Below, in pieces: positions 17,066 through 26,497 of a stretch of DNA of 43,958 nucleotides; the first letter of the stretch is position 1; each line of letters opens with the position of its first letter. Under the pieces are notes generated by a model. The model worked only from the letters and a program-made list of their open reading frames with translations. It was not told the origin of the DNA and did no database searches. Both the position numbers and the translations under genes were made by a program. Origin of the DNA: an uncultured Eubacterium sp. (GTDB lineage: Bacteria; Bacillota; Clostridia; Lachnospirales; Lachnospiraceae); contig CAMEVC010000020.1 in NCBI GenBank assembly GCA_945939115.1, forward strand, positions 1 through 43,958. Reading direction: 5' to 3'.

Positions 17066-17731
17066 CTATTCCCCCTCTTTTTCCCTGCTCACATAATCCC
17101 AGATTTCTTCTGGTGTATGCACAACAAACTTTGCCCCCTGTACTTTGAGATAGTCTTCATCTCGAAATCCCCAGCCTACCATGCATACATCCATACCCGC
17201 ATTAGCAGATGTCTGTATGTCAACTTCTGAATCACCAATATACAGTGCCTCCGTCCTATCCACATTAAAGCTTCTTAACACTTCATTAACACTGTCCGGG
17301 TATGGTTTCCTGCGTATTCCCTCACGCTCTCCAACAGCATAATCAAAAAGCCCGGGAAAATAATCTCTACAAAGCGTCTGTACACCATAATCAGCCTTAT
17401 TGGAAACCACAGCAGTCTTAATTCCTAAGCTTCTTATTCTTTCAATAAGCTCTTTAATTCCATCATATGGCCTTGTTTTATCTGCACAATGCTCCTTGTA
17501 ATATTCTGTAAATGTGGAATGCACCTTTACAATCTCATCTTCCTGTGTCCCCTGCGGCACAGCACGTTCCATAAGCTTTCTTATTCCATTACCAACAAAA
17601 TGTCTAATTTCTTCAACCGACCTCTCCGGCATACCATGCTCTTTAAGTGCATAATTCGTACTGTCTGCAAGATCATCAATCGTATTAAGTATCGTTCCAT
17701 CCAAATCAAAAATAACGATTTTGTATTTCAT
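17066..17731 (-). CDS. HAD-family phosphatase (phosphoglycolate phosphatase-like)
   Basis: This is a 221-aa HAD hydrolase with a helical cap after motif I. Motif I is IFDLDGTILNT (Asp9 nucleophile, Asp11), motif II VVSNK, motif III lysine in RRKPYP, and motif IV IGDSEVDIQTS. This is the pattern of Gph/PpaX-type phosphatases acting on phosphoglycolate or similar small phosphates. AAGGAG precedes the ATG. It follows a FadR-type regulator by 18 nt and is probably in its operon. The substrate is not determinable from sequence. Confidence 0.85.
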   Translation of the reverse strand: MKYKIVIFDLDGTILNTIDDLADSTNYALKEHGMPERSVEEIRHFVGNGIRKLMERAVPQGTQEDEIVKVHSTFTEYYKEHCADKTRPYDGIKELIERIRSLGIKTAVVSNKADYGVQTLCRDYFPGLFDYAVGEREGIRRKPYPDSVNEVLRSFNVDRTEALYIGDSEVDIQTSANAGMDVCMVGWGFRDEDYLKVQGAKFVVHTPEEIWDYVSREKEGE

Positions 17732-17749
17732 ATATCTCTCCTTATTTCT

Positions 17750-18430
17750 CTAGCCAAGCAACTTTTCGATTATGTTATAGTGATCATCAATGGCAATATT
17801 AAGCGTTGTCTCATCTTTCTTCAAAAGACTTTTGTATATATTCTCGTGAGTCTTTAGAAGAACTTTCTTATTGGTTTCATCAGCGTGTTTTATCACATAA
17901 TCAATCCATTCACGGTAAACATCAACTACAGCTTCCATAAGTGTAATCCACAAATTATTACCCGTATCCGCAATAAGTTCTTCATGGAATGCTTTATCTG
18001 ATTCAACCAGTTCATCTCCCGATGTATGTCGCATTTTTTCAATCATTACTTTAAGGCTGTCTGACTGTTTCGATGTCAGACCATTTGCCAAAAGTGTGCT
18101 GCACACGGATTTTTCCATAGCCCGTCGAAACTGACATATCTCCTGCCTGGTAACCGTCTTTAAAGCCATCATCATTAGTATAGTCCGTCTGATGGACTGT
18201 CCGACATTTTCTGATATATAATTACCGGAGCCCTGACGACTTTCAATAAGACCCATTCCATGCATGATACTGAGTGCTTCTCTTGTTGAGTTTCTTCCAA
18301 TCCCGAGTTTTTCAGCTATTGCCCGCTCTGTAGGAAGACGGCTCCCTATAGTGAGTATCCCTTCCTTCATCAGCTCATAAATATATTGTATTGCCTTTTC
18401 ATACTCCTGTACATTTCTTTTCTGATTCAT
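17750..18430 (-). CDS. GntR/FadR-family transcriptional regulator
   Basis: This 226-aa regulator has an N-terminal winged helix (residues about 10-72; LPTERAIAEKLGIGRNSTREALSIM region, RQGSGNYI wing) and a C-terminal all-helical FCD domain. Residues DKAFHEELI and HENIYKSLL carry the Asp/His metal-ligand pattern of FCD effector domains. FadR-subgroup proteins usually respond to carboxylate metabolites such as uronates or lactate, which would fit a pectin-using host, but no effector is proven. The adjoining genes are a HAD phosphatase and a kinase-like protein. Confidence 0.88.
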   Translation of the reverse strand: MNQKRNVQEYEKAIQYIYELMKEGILTIGSRLPTERAIAEKLGIGRNSTREALSIMHGMGLIESRQGSGNYISENVGQSIRRTILMMMALKTVTRQEICQFRRAMEKSVCSTLLANGLTSKQSDSLKVMIEKMRHTSGDELVESDKAFHEELIADTGNNLWITLMEAVVDVYREWIDYVIKHADETNKKVLLKTHENIYKSLLKKDETTLNIAIDDHYNIIEKLLG

Positions 18431-18462
18431 TCCCAGGTAATCTCCATTATATAAATGTATCC

Positions 18463-19038
18463 CTACAACACACCTGTTTCAGTAATATACTCTTCTATAA
18501 GTCTCAAAGCAGCATCTTTTCCAACTCTTGAAACATCAATGCATATATCGTAATTACCGGCTTCTCCCCACTCTTCTCCTGTGTAATATTTGTGATAGGT
18601 GCATCTTCTCATATCTGTATCTTCAACAATTTTTACTGCCTTATTGTGAGGAACATTATGTTTTTTTTCTATCAGTTCTTCCCTTTTTTTCTTATCCCCA
18701 CTCAAGAATACAGATATCAGATCATCTCTATGTCTGAATGCATTATTTCCGCATCTTCCAACAACAACACAGTTCTCACCGCCAATAATGTCTGACAAAG
18801 CTCTTTCAGGAGTCTTACATCTGTCTGAACCGTCTTCCCCAGCCATACTGTCTGCATAAAGCATCATATCAAGCGGCATCTCACCATAAAAATAAGGGTA
18901 CTTGTTATATATGCCCTTTTCTTTAGCAAGCCTGCATATTGCCTCTTTATCATAGAAAGGAATATAATATTTCTCTGCCAGCTCTTTTCCAATCTGGTCA
19001 CCCATACATCCACACTCTCTTGCAATTGTAATAATCAT
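18463..19038 (-). CDS. Cytidylate kinase-like family protein
   Basis: This is a 191-aa protein of the cytidylate-kinase-like (Cytidylate_kin2) family. It starts IITIARECGCMGDQIGKELAEKY, a loose P-loop variant, followed by YDKEAICRLAKEKG, an invariant-looking VVVGRCGNNAF segment and VFLSGDKKKREELIEKKH in the lid region. Members are common in gut Clostridia beside regulators and transporters, and their reaction is not established; a true CMP kinase elsewhere is expected. GAGGTG lies upstream of the ATG. It sits 32 nt before the GntR-type regulator on the same strand. Confidence 0.8.
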   Translation of the reverse strand: MIITIARECGCMGDQIGKELAEKYYIPFYDKEAICRLAKEKGIYNKYPYFYGEMPLDMMLYADSMAGEDGSDRCKTPERALSDIIGGENCVVVGRCGNNAFRHRDDLISVFLSGDKKKREELIEKKHNVPHNKAVKIVEDTDMRRCTYHKYYTGEEWGEAGNYDICIDVSRVGKDAALRLIEEYITETGVL

Positions 19039-19131
19039 ATTAAATCACCTCAACTATTTTAACACCTGTCATGTCAACTGTTTTTATGCATCTTTGTTAA
19101 TTCACTATCTATATTATCAACTTATACCAGA

Positions 19132-19824
19132 TTACATTAATCCGGCAAACACAGATGAAAATACCACAGTAAGTATACCTGCAACTGCAATAGATAAGCT
19201 GCTCATTGCCCCTTCAATCTCGCCCATTTCCATTGCTTTAGCAGTTCCAATTGCATGAGCTGCGCTACCTATTGCAAGACCTTTTGCTATTGGCTCTTTT
19301 ATACGGAATATCTTACATATGAGTTCTCCGAATATATTTCCAAGTACCCCTGTTACTACGATTACTGCAACTGTAATATTAACATATCCACCGAGTTCCT
19401 CTGAAACCCCCATACCAATAGCTGTCGTTATCGACTTTGGAAGTAATGTGACATATTCAGCATGGCTGAGGCCCATTATCTTAGCAAGCAGAAATACTGT
19501 AAACAGGCTTGTGAGAACACCTGCGGCAATACCCGATATAACTGCTTTAAAATTCTTCTTAAGAAGCTGCCACTGCTCATATAGCGGAATTGCAAGGCAT
19601 ACCGTTGCCGGTGTCAGAAACCAGCTTAAATATCTGGCTCCCTGATTGTACACTTCATAATCTACGCCCGTACCAACAAGTACTAATATCGTAAATATTA
19701 TAGATATAAGCAAGGGATTGAATATCCCTAATTTAAATTTCTTTTTTAGAAGTGAACCTAACAAATACGCTACCAGACTTAACGTCACTCCTGCAAAAAG
19801 CGACTCCCTAAAGAAATCTTCCAT
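19132..19824 (-). CDS. lrgB: LrgB/CidB-family membrane protein
   Basis: This 230-aa multi-pass membrane protein is the LrgB half of an LrgAB-type pair. It shows the LGVATPALALPLY-type segment (here FLTPATVCLAIPLYEQ), PKSITTAIGMGVSEELGG and SAAHAIGTAKAMEMGEIEGAMSSL in outline. Such pairs have been linked to control of murein hydrolase activity and, in some bacteria, to pyruvate or glycolate movement. It overlaps lrgA by 17 nt, so the two are translationally coupled. GGAGG lies 9 nt before the ATG. Confidence 0.93.
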   Translation of the reverse strand: MEDFFRESLFAGVTLSLVAYLLGSLLKKKFKLGIFNPLLISIIFTILVLVGTGVDYEVYNQGARYLSWFLTPATVCLAIPLYEQWQLLKKNFKAVISGIAAGVLTSLFTVFLLAKIMGLSHAEYVTLLPKSITTAIGMGVSEELGGYVNITVAVIVVTGVLGNIFGELICKIFRIKEPIAKGLAIGSAAHAIGTAKAMEMGEIEGAMSSLSIAVAGILTVVFSSVFAGLM

Positions 19825-20212
19825 CAGTTTTTTCCTCCATTACCCGCATTTTTTTCATTTCCGCTTTTTTATCCATTCTTATTATGAACTGTGACACCGT
19901 TCCGGTTACAAACATAACTGTAATTATGGCAACAACCGTAACTACAATGACTGGTATAAGCATTGACTTTAATATCCCCCATGATGCCATAAGTCCTACT
20001 CCTGCTGGAATAAACATTACAGGCATAATTGCAATAAGGAACTTTCCCGCATCCTTAACCCACTCAAGGCGAATAAGTCCCATGAGAAGACCCATAAATA
20101 AAATGACCATTCCGTATATGCTTGCTGGTATCGGCAATGGAAGCATATATTTCAACGCTTCTCCTAAAAAGGAAATAGTCAGTATTATCAGAAACTGTCT
20201 TAAAAACTTCAT
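19808..20212 (-). CDS. lrgA: LrgA/CidA holin-like membrane protein
   Basis: This 134-aa, four-helix membrane protein resembles holins. Family features are the N-terminal LPIPASIYGMVILF segment and KFLIAIMPVMFIPAGVGLM in the centre, followed by a basic C-terminus. It is the partner of the overlapping LrgB gene. GGAG lies 9 nt before the start. No adjoining LytTR regulator is present here, unlike the Staphylococcus lytSR-lrgAB arrangement. Confidence 0.92.
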   Translation of the reverse strand: MKFLRQFLIILTISFLGEALKYMLPLPIPASIYGMVILFMGLLMGLIRLEWVKDAGKFLIAIMPVMFIPAGVGLMASWGILKSMLIPVIVVTVVAIITVMFVTGTVSQFIIRMDKKAEMKKMRVMEEKTDGRFL

Positions 20213-20297
20213 AATATTTTTCTCCTGATATGTATATTATAATTGGTGCTACCAATTTTACAGTTGATATAATACATTTTCTGCAAAAATAACGCAA

Positions 20298-20326
20298 GGA
20301 CTTTGCCACCTTAAAAAGCAAAGTCC
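20298..20326 (-). terminator. Probable terminator after tRNA-Gly
   Basis: GGACTTTG (20298-20305) pairs with CAAAGTCC (20319-20326). On the minus strand it lies downstream of tRNA-Gly and is followed a few bases later by a T-rich run. The T-run is not immediate, so confidence is moderate. Confidence 0.5.
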
Positions 20327-20357
20327 CTGTGTTAAGTAAATATTCAAAATGTAAGTA

Positions 20358-20428
20358 AGCACCGTACGGGAATCGGACCCGCGCCATCAGCTTGGGAAGC
20401 TGATGCACTACCATTATGCAAACGGTGC
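20358..20428 (-). tRNA. tRNA-Gly (anticodon CCC)
   Basis: The cloverleaf reads from 20428 leftward with acceptor GCACCGT/ACGGTGC, anticodon stem TCAGC/GCTGA and loop TTCCCAA (anticodon CCC). The discriminator is T and CCA is not encoded. The T-loop reads TCCGATT, with C where U55 of the usual TTC is expected. Confidence 0.93.
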
Positions 20429-20497
20429 AGATGTGTGTCTGCAGATCTTCTGCAGACACATTAAGTATTATACACTTTTATTCTTTTAATGCAAGCA

Positions 20498-21340
20498 TTA
20501 TGCTCTTCTTGCTTTAGCCGCCTTAAGCAGATGCTTTGCAAGAACTGATGTTGTAACCGAACCAACTCCCCCCGGAACAGGCGTGCATATTGAAGCTGCC
20601 TCTGCCGCATCATCAAAATTCACATCACCACACAGATTCCCCTCTTCATCCACATTAATTCCAACATCAATAACTACAGCGCCATCTGCAACATATGATT
20701 TATCAACCATCTTAGCCACTCCCGCTGCTGCGATAAGTACTTCTGCATCTTTGCATGTACCCGGCATGTCAACCGTCTTCGTATGGCACACAGTAACTGT
20801 AGCATTCTTCTTCATAAGCATCATTGCAACAGGCTTTCCAATTACAAGGCTTCGTCCAATTACAACAGCACGCTTACCCTTAAGATCAACACCTGCATAG
20901 TCGAGCATCTCAATTACTGCTTCTGCTGTACAAGGGCCATATCCCGTCTCATCACCAGCAAATACCTTTGCAAGATTCATAGGTGATATTCCATCAAGAT
21001 CCTTAACGCTCTCTATCTTCTGCTCAATAAGCTTCTCATCAAGATGCTTTGGAAGCGGTCTCAAAAGCAGTATTCCATCAATATCATCATCATTATTAAT
21101 TCTGTCAAATTCCTTCTGAAATGTATCATTATCTATATCAGCAGGAAATGTATAAGATGTACACCTGAATCCCACCTTCTCCATCTTCTTTGTGGCACCT
21201 CTCTCATAGGACATGTCGTCAGGGCGCTCACCCACTCTTATTATTGCAAGATGTGGAACCGCTCCTTTCCAGTCTTTCATCTCGTCAATAATCTTGTCAT
21301 TAATTGCATTAGCCACCGGTAAACCTTTAAGTATCTCCAT
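20498..21340 (-). CDS. folD: Methylenetetrahydrofolate dehydrogenase/cyclohydrolase
   Basis: This 280-aa bifunctional enzyme interconverts 5,10-methylene-, methenyl- and 10-formyl-THF with NAD(P). Signatures are SYERGATKKMEKVGF with the catalytic Lys region, GILLLRPLPKHLDE, KDLDGISPMN and the nucleotide-binding GRSLVIGKPVAMML. It lies 22 nt after a separate cyclohydrolase-type gene and downstream of dapF. GGGAGGAG precedes the ATG. Confidence 0.95.
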   Translation of the reverse strand: MEILKGLPVANAINDKIIDEMKDWKGAVPHLAIIRVGERPDDMSYERGATKKMEKVGFRCTSYTFPADIDNDTFQKEFDRINNDDDIDGILLLRPLPKHLDEKLIEQKIESVKDLDGISPMNLAKVFAGDETGYGPCTAEAVIEMLDYAGVDLKGKRAVVIGRSLVIGKPVAMMLMKKNATVTVCHTKTVDMPGTCKDAEVLIAAAGVAKMVDKSYVADGAVVIDVGINVDEEGNLCGDVNFDDAAEAASICTPVPGGVGSVTTSVLAKHLLKAAKARRA

Positions 21341-21362
21341 GTATGTCTCCTCCCTTGTTGTA

Positions 21363-21992
21363 TTATGGTCTTACTACATCCATTACCCTTGAAAAAGCTG
21401 CCTCTTCAATCTCAGCCGATTCCGCAAGAAGTCTGTCTGCTTTAAAATTCATTTCCTCAGCCTTTTCACGGTCTTTCATTAATTTCGTATTAATAAATAC
21501 ATTGAGTGAAGCTCCCTTCATAGCCGCCTCACACATTGTTATACCTACTCCCGCATCACTTATGGCAATTCTGCTTCCTATCACTGATATTCTGTCAATA
21601 AGCTTCATAGCCTCAAGTATAAGCTCCATCATGGCAAGTGGTGCTTCCGATGCAGCAACGAGTGCTTTTGCCATAATTTCTTCTCTTGCCTTAATCTGTT
21701 CCTCTGTATCCTTTGGAAGTCCGTAGGCTTCAGATAAAGGCTTGAAGCTTTCTGCATCCTTATCCATGCATTCAGCGAGTTTGCCTGTAAGCTCTGTTGC
21801 CTTAACAATGAGCTGTTCTATCTCTGCCTGATATTCTGCATATTTCTTCTTTCCGGTTGTCAATGCAAGAACCATATTTCCAAGGCTCATTCCCACTGCT
21901 GCCACATATCCGCAGGCACCTCCTCCGCCTGGAACCGGCTCACTTGACGATAATACTTCAAGGAAATCGTCCATCTTCATCTCTGTCATCAT
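21363..21992 (-). CDS. fchA: Cyclodeaminase/methenyl-THF cyclohydrolase family protein
   Basis: This 209-aa, largely helical protein belongs to the formiminotransferase-cyclodeaminase C-terminal family, which includes clostridial FchA. The motif SSEPVPGGGGACGYVAAVGMSLGNMV is family-specific (outlined only). FchA makes 5,10-methenyl-THF from 10-formyl-THF or removes ammonia from formimino-THF. It is encoded just before folD, whose product has overlapping cyclohydrolase activity. Two adjacent ATGs start it; AAGGAAG lies upstream. No histidine-degradation genes are nearby. Confidence 0.85.
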   Translation of the reverse strand: MMTEMKMDDFLEVLSSSEPVPGGGGACGYVAAVGMSLGNMVLALTTGKKKYAEYQAEIEQLIVKATELTGKLAECMDKDAESFKPLSEAYGLPKDTEEQIKAREEIMAKALVAASEAPLAMMELILEAMKLIDRISVIGSRIAISDAGVGITMCEAAMKGASLNVFINTKLMKDREKAEEMNFKADRLLAESAEIEEAAFSRVMDVVRP

Positions 21993-22027
21993 AATCTTGT
22001 CTTCCTTTCATTGTACGTATTATTATT

Positions 22028-22927
22028 TTAAATGTCTACTTCACCTGTAAAAACCGTCTCTGCCGGTCCTTCCATATATATCGTATTATTCTGCTTATCC
22101 CATGAAATCTCAAGGTCTCCGCCGAGAAGATGAAGTGTCGCAGTCTCATCACACATACCATTAAGCACGGTTGCCACAAAACTTGCACACGCACCTGTAC
22201 CACAGGCAAGAGTCTCTCCCGAGCCACGCTCCCACACTCTCATATTGAGATTATTTCTGTCAGTCACCTGAATGAATTCTGTATTGATTCTTTCTGGAAA
22301 TGCTTTGTGGTTCTCAAAGAAAGGCCCGATTTTCTCAATATCAAACTTCTTAATATCCAATTCCTTATCAAGATATACAATCGCATGTGGATTTCCCATA
22401 GAAACCGCTGTAACCTTATACTCTTTTCCTTCAACCTCAATAGTCTCATCAACAACCGGATTGCTAATCTTCTCACCCGCGACAGTAGTAATATCACCAC
22501 CACGGTACAACTTTAATCCTGCAACATCCACGGGTATCCTTGCCGCCTCAAGAATTGGTGCTCCCATATTCACTTTTGCTGTTGCCACTTTCCCATCTTC
22601 TCCAAGATGAAGTTCAAGGATTTTAACTCCCGCAAGTGTGTCAACTGTTACAGTAGTCTTATCTGTAAGCCCGTTGTCATACACATATTTCCCAACGCAC
22701 CTTATGCCATTACCACACATCTGCCCCTGTGAACCATCTGCATTGTACATCTCCATAAAGAAATCAGCTTTTTCCGATTTCTTAATAAGAATAAGTCCAT
22801 CTGAACCTATTCCAAAATGTCTGTCACTGAGCTTAACAGCAATCTCTGAGGGGTTATTAAGCTGCGTCCTGGTGCAGTCTACATATATATAGTCATTTCC
22901 TGCTCCATGCATTTTTGTGAACTTCAT
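22028..22927 (-). CDS. dapF: Diaminopimelate epimerase
   Basis: This 299-aa cofactor-free epimerase converts LL- to meso-diaminopimelate for lysine and peptidoglycan. The two catalytic thiols are visible: Cys71 in [15 protein letters not shown] and Cys242 in [24 protein letters not shown] opens the protein as usual. AAAGGAG precedes the ATG. It leads a dapF-fchA-folD gene run with gaps of 35 and 22 nt. Confidence 0.96.
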   Translation of the reverse strand: MKFTKMHGAGNDYIYVDCTRTQLNNPSEIAVKLSDRHFGIGSDGLILIKKSEKADFFMEMYNADGSQGQMCGNGIRCVGKYVYDNGLTDKTTVTVDTLAGVKILELHLGEDGKVATAKVNMGAPILEAARIPVDVAGLKLYRGGDITTVAGEKISNPVVDETIEVEGKEYKVTAVSMGNPHAIVYLDKELDIKKFDIEKIGPFFENHKAFPERINTEFIQVTDRNNLNMRVWERGSGETLACGTGACASFVATVLNGMCDETATLHLLGGDLEISWDKQNNTIYMEGPAETVFTGEVDI

Positions 22928-22992
22928 AGGCTGTCTCCTTTTCTATTCAAAATATTTTATATATATTCACGCTACTCCCACCCATAAATATT

Positions 22993-23550
22993 TTATACTA
23001 TATCCTGGTATATTCCCATCACCATGGAGGCTGACTCTACCATTGTATTACCGCTGTCCATGCTGCATTTCTGTATGTAGCGGAAAGCTTCCTGCTCGGA
23101 CATATTATTTCTCTCCATCAGTAAATGTTTTGCGTCATCTATTATCTTCTGTTCCTCCGGGCTTCTTTTCCTTGGCTGTGACCGCTGCTTTCTGCGCCGC
23201 CTTATCTGCGCCTGAAGCATCATTTCTATTGTAGATATAAGATCGTTTACCTTGATTGGCATTGCAGCGCACACAATTCCATTGTCCTGACAATCTTCCC
23301 ATAGATTCTGGGATGCCACAAGCAGCATTTCAAAACTCTTAGGCTTATATTCATACAACTCTGTATAAACCATATTATCTGATAGTTTATACCCACATAT
23401 TATTATTCCATCAGACAGCATATCTGCCTGATTAATAACCTGTGCTCCACTTGTACATGGTACAGCGACATCATAACCACGGTGAATCAAAAGATTCCTG
23501 ACCGCCTTTGCTTCCTCTAACTTAGGGAAAGCTACAATCAATGTGGACAT
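22993..23550 (-). CDS. ANTAR-domain regulator with degenerate receiver
   Basis: This 185-aa regulator has an N-terminal receiver-like fold (1-115) and a C-terminal ANTAR RNA-binding domain (about 125-185; KIIDDAKHLLMERNNMSEQ, AFRYIQKCSMDSGNTM). ANTAR proteins prevent termination by binding paired RNA hairpins. At the usual phosphoacceptor position the segment reads GIIICGYKLSD, with no Asp, so it is probably a pseudo-receiver not driven by a kinase. A basic patch (RRRRKQRSQPRKR) joins the domains. It lies 39 nt after glnA, a pairing seen in other Clostridia, which suggests control of nitrogen genes. Confidence 0.88.
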   Translation of the reverse strand: MSTLIVAFPKLEEAKAVRNLLIHRGYDVAVPCTSGAQVINQADMLSDGIIICGYKLSDNMVYTELYEYKPKSFEMLLVASQNLWEDCQDNGIVCAAMPIKVNDLISTIEMMLQAQIRRRRKQRSQPRKRSPEEQKIIDDAKHLLMERNNMSEQEAFRYIQKCSMDSGNTMVESASMVMGIYQDIV

Positions 23551-23589
23551 TCGTTCACTCCTTTTCTATATACGCTTTACCATTACTAA

Positions 23590-24924
23590 TTAATATTTGT
23601 ACAGATACTCATCAATCTCCCACTGGGATACTCTTGTTGTATAGTTTTCCCATTCTTTCATCTTAGCCTCAACATACTTGGACACAATATGTTCTCCGAG
23701 TACTCCACAAAGGAACTTATCTTGCGTAAGGCAATCTACTGCTTCCTTAAGGTCAGCAGGCATATTCTGTATTCCTGCTGCCCTTCTTTCCTCCGGTGTC
23801 ATCTCATATATGTTGCAGTCCACACTATCCGGCACTTCCAGCTTATTCTTAATTCCGTCAAGTCCTGCTGCAAGACAGAGAGCGAGCGCAAGATATGGAT
23901 TAGCTGTAGGATCAGGATTCCTAAGCTCAACTCTTGTTCCATTGCCTCTTGATGCCGGTATTCTTATAAGCGGACTTCTGTTCTTAGCTGACCATGCTAT
24001 ATATACAGGTGCCTCATATCCCGGTACAAGTCTCTTATATGAATTGACAAGCGGATTAGTAATTGCTGCCATTCCTCTGGCATGCTTCATAATACCTGCA
24101 ATAAAATGATATGCGTCGTCAGATAATCCAAGCTTACCATTCTCATCTGCGAATATATTCTTTCCATCCTTTGCTGCCAGTGACATATTGATATGCATAC
24201 CTGAACCACACATTCCAAACTTTGGCTTTGGCATAAATGTAGCATAAAGTCCATGTCTCTTGGCAATAGTCTTAATAGTCATCTTAAATGTCTGTATGTT
24301 ATCAGCTGTCTTTAAAGCTTCATCGTATTTGAAATCAATCTCATGCTGAGCAGGTGCCACTTCGTGATGTGAAGCCTCAATCTCAAATCCCATATCCTCA
24401 AGTGTAAGAACCATATCTCTTCTGATATTCTCCCCAAGGTCATTAGGGCCTAAATCGAAATATCCTGCCTTCTCATGGCTTAATGTAGTAGGAAGTCCAT
24501 TATCATCTGTATGGAATAAGAAGAACTCACATTCCGGTCCCACATCAAAGCGGTATCCCATATCTGCAGCCTCTTTGATAGTCTTCTTAAGTATCCAGCG
24601 CGGGTCCCCTTCGAACGGCTTTCCATCCGGTGTATACACATCACATATGAGTCTTGCTACCTTGCCCTGCTGTGGTCTCCATGGAAATATTTCAAATGTA
24701 TCATAATCAGGATACAGATACATATCTGATTCCTCAATTCTTACAAATCCCTCTACAGAAGAACCGTCAAACATACATTTGTTATCAAGCGCTTTCTCCA
24801 ACTGGCTTGATGTAATAGCAACATTCTTTAATGTTCCAAATATATCTGTAAACTGGAGTCGGATAAATTCTACATCCTCCTCATCAACCATTCTGAAAAT
24901 ATCGTCTTTAGTGTATCTGCTCAT
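23590..24924 (-). CDS. glnA: Glutamine synthetase, type I
   Basis: This 444-aa class-I glutamine synthetase makes glutamine from glutamate, ammonia and ATP. Visible signatures are FDGSSVEGF near residue 52-60, GPECEFFLF, the glutamate/ATP segment and [16 protein letters not shown], and [26 protein letters not shown] with NRSPLIRIP. The length is that of the GSI-alpha class of Firmicutes, which lacks the adenylylation loop and is feedback controlled. A TTGACT box lies about 90 nt upstream but a matching -10 is uncertain. An ANTAR regulator follows. Confidence 0.97.
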   Translation of the reverse strand: MSRYTKDDIFRMVDEEDVEFIRLQFTDIFGTLKNVAITSSQLEKALDNKCMFDGSSVEGFVRIEESDMYLYPDYDTFEIFPWRPQQGKVARLICDVYTPDGKPFEGDPRWILKKTIKEAADMGYRFDVGPECEFFLFHTDDNGLPTTLSHEKAGYFDLGPNDLGENIRRDMVLTLEDMGFEIEASHHEVAPAQHEIDFKYDEALKTADNIQTFKMTIKTIAKRHGLYATFMPKPKFGMCGSGMHINMSLAAKDGKNIFADENGKLGLSDDAYHFIAGIMKHARGMAAITNPLVNSYKRLVPGYEAPVYIAWSAKNRSPLIRIPASRGNGTRVELRNPDPTANPYLALALCLAAGLDGIKNKLEVPDSVDCNIYEMTPEERRAAGIQNMPADLKEAVDCLTQDKFLCGVLGEHIVSKYVEAKMKEWENYTTRVSQWEIDEYLYKY

Positions 24925-25112
24925 AAGAAACCTCCGTTATATTATATATTTCCTATTGTGACTTTAAGCCAACTCTAATATATATACTACATTTTAAATG
25001 CTTTGTGTACAAGTCAAATATTTTTCTTGAATAATTTCGGTGGTTAATGTACCATAGTTATACATATTTCGTCTTTTTAAGACATATATTAATATTATAA
25101 AGGGAGAAAACT

Positions 25113-26462
25113 ATGACAAAGAAAAAGAACACAACTGTACCTCTCAGCAGACGCAGACGTAAATCCGTTAATGTCAAATTAATTGCCGTTATATGTTCAG
25201 TTCTGTTTGTTGCAGCTATCGGTATTCTCTTTGCAGTAATCGGCAGCAATAAAAAGTCTGCCAAGCATGTCACAGACAATACAACTGCGGAAGAGACAAC
25301 AGCAGAGCCTGTTACAGAGGAAGAAACCACAACTAAAACACCTGCTGTCGAGATAGATATCATGATGATTGGCGACATGCTGGTACATGAAGGTGTCGTT
25401 AAAAGTGGTAAAATGGACGATGGTTCCTATAATTATGACCACCTTTACACTAATATAGCTCAGGATATTACTGCTGCTGATGTCAGAATTGTTAATCAGG
25501 AGACTATTCTTGGCGGTTCAGACTTTGCATATACAGGATATCCTACATTTAACTCACCTCAGGAACTGGGTGACGCAGAAGTTAAAGCTGGATTTAATAT
25601 CATTCTTCATGCAACAAACCATACTCTTGACAAGGGGTTAAAGGGTGTTGAAAACTGCCTTTCTTTCTGGAAAGAGAAGCATCCTGCTACAACTGTTCTC
25701 GGAATCAACGAGACAGAGGAGGAATATAATAACATTTATGTATATAACAAAGACGGTTTCAAAGTTGCCTTTCTGAATTATACATACGGAACTAACGGAA
25801 TTCCTATTCCTGATTCAAAGCCATATATTGTTAATATGCTTGACAAGGATAAAATCACACAGGATGTCACTAAGGCAAAGCAGCTCGCAGATATGGTTGT
25901 TGTATTGCCTCACTGGGGTACTGAATATGTATACACTCCGGATTCTAACCAGAATTACTGGACACAGTTATTTTTAAGTCTGGGAGTTGATGTGGTAATT
26001 GGTACACATCCTCACGTTCTTGAACCTGTTGAAGTAGTAAGCGACGATAAGGGTCATGAAATGTTAGTATACTATTCTTTAGGAAACTTCGTTTCTAATC
26101 AGGACAAGAAGCCTCGTATGATTGGCGGCATGGCTAACGTAACTCTCGTTAAGGATGAAACAGGTTGCTATGTCAAGAATTACAGCCTTACACCATTAAT
26201 TACACACAAGCTTTTTGGTCAGAAATTAATTACAACTTACAAGATTAGCGATTATACAGAAGAACTTGCTGCCGGCAACGCAATCCGCAATGATTCCGGC
26301 TGTTACGATTTCAGTCTCTCATACTGCCAGACACTTGTTAAGCAGATTCTTGGAGACACATATGATGAGCAGACAGGCGTATTAAGCGTTTCTCTTCATC
26401 CGGACGGGCTTACTAAAACTACCGGTGCATCTACAGCCGCTGCAGGTTCATCCACTAATTAA
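25113..26462 (+). CDS. CapA/PgsA-like extracellular metallophosphatase-fold protein
   Basis: This 449-aa protein belongs to the CapA (poly-gamma-glutamate capsule synthesis) family. A basic N-terminus and one membrane helix (about 22-44) are followed by a Thr/Glu-rich linker (52-77). A CapA domain then runs from about 80 to 370 (MMIGDMLVHEG; NQETILGG; ILHATNHTLDKG; LPHWGTEY; GTHPHVLEP). The conserved Asp, Asn and His residues fit the calcineurin-like metal site. No capB or capC is nearby, so a capsule role is not supported; a cell-envelope role is more cautious. It is followed by a strong hairpin and a NodB deacetylase gene. Confidence 0.85.
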   Translation: MTKKKNTTVPLSRRRRKSVNVKLIAVICSVLFVAAIGILFAVIGSNKKSAKHVTDNTTAEETTAEPVTEEETTTKTPAVEIDIMMIGDMLVHEGVVKSGKMDDGSYNYDHLYTNIAQDITAADVRIVNQETILGGSDFAYTGYPTFNSPQELGDAEVKAGFNIILHATNHTLDKGLKGVENCLSFWKEKHPATTVLGINETEEEYNNIYVYNKDGFKVAFLNYTYGTNGIPIPDSKPYIVNMLDKDKITQDVTKAKQLADMVVVLPHWGTEYVYTPDSNQNYWTQLFLSLGVDVVIGTHPHVLEPVEVVSDDKGHEMLVYYSLGNFVSNQDKKPRMIGGMANVTLVKDETGCYVKNYSLTPLITHKLFGQKLITTYKISDYTEELAAGNAIRNDSGCYDFSLSYCQTLVKQILGDTYDEQTGVLSVSLHPDGLTKTTGASTAAAGSSTN

Positions 26463-26497
26463 TTCTTCGAATTAAGAATATGTAATTTTTTAAAATG

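Noticed and set aside
20064-20459. 131-aa open frame over lrgA and tRNA-Gly
   Set aside because: It overlaps a tRNA and a well-supported gene, and resembles no protein family.
24925-25112. Paired ANTAR-target hairpins in the glnA leader
   Set aside because: No two adjacent short hairpins with matching loops were found; the leader seems short.
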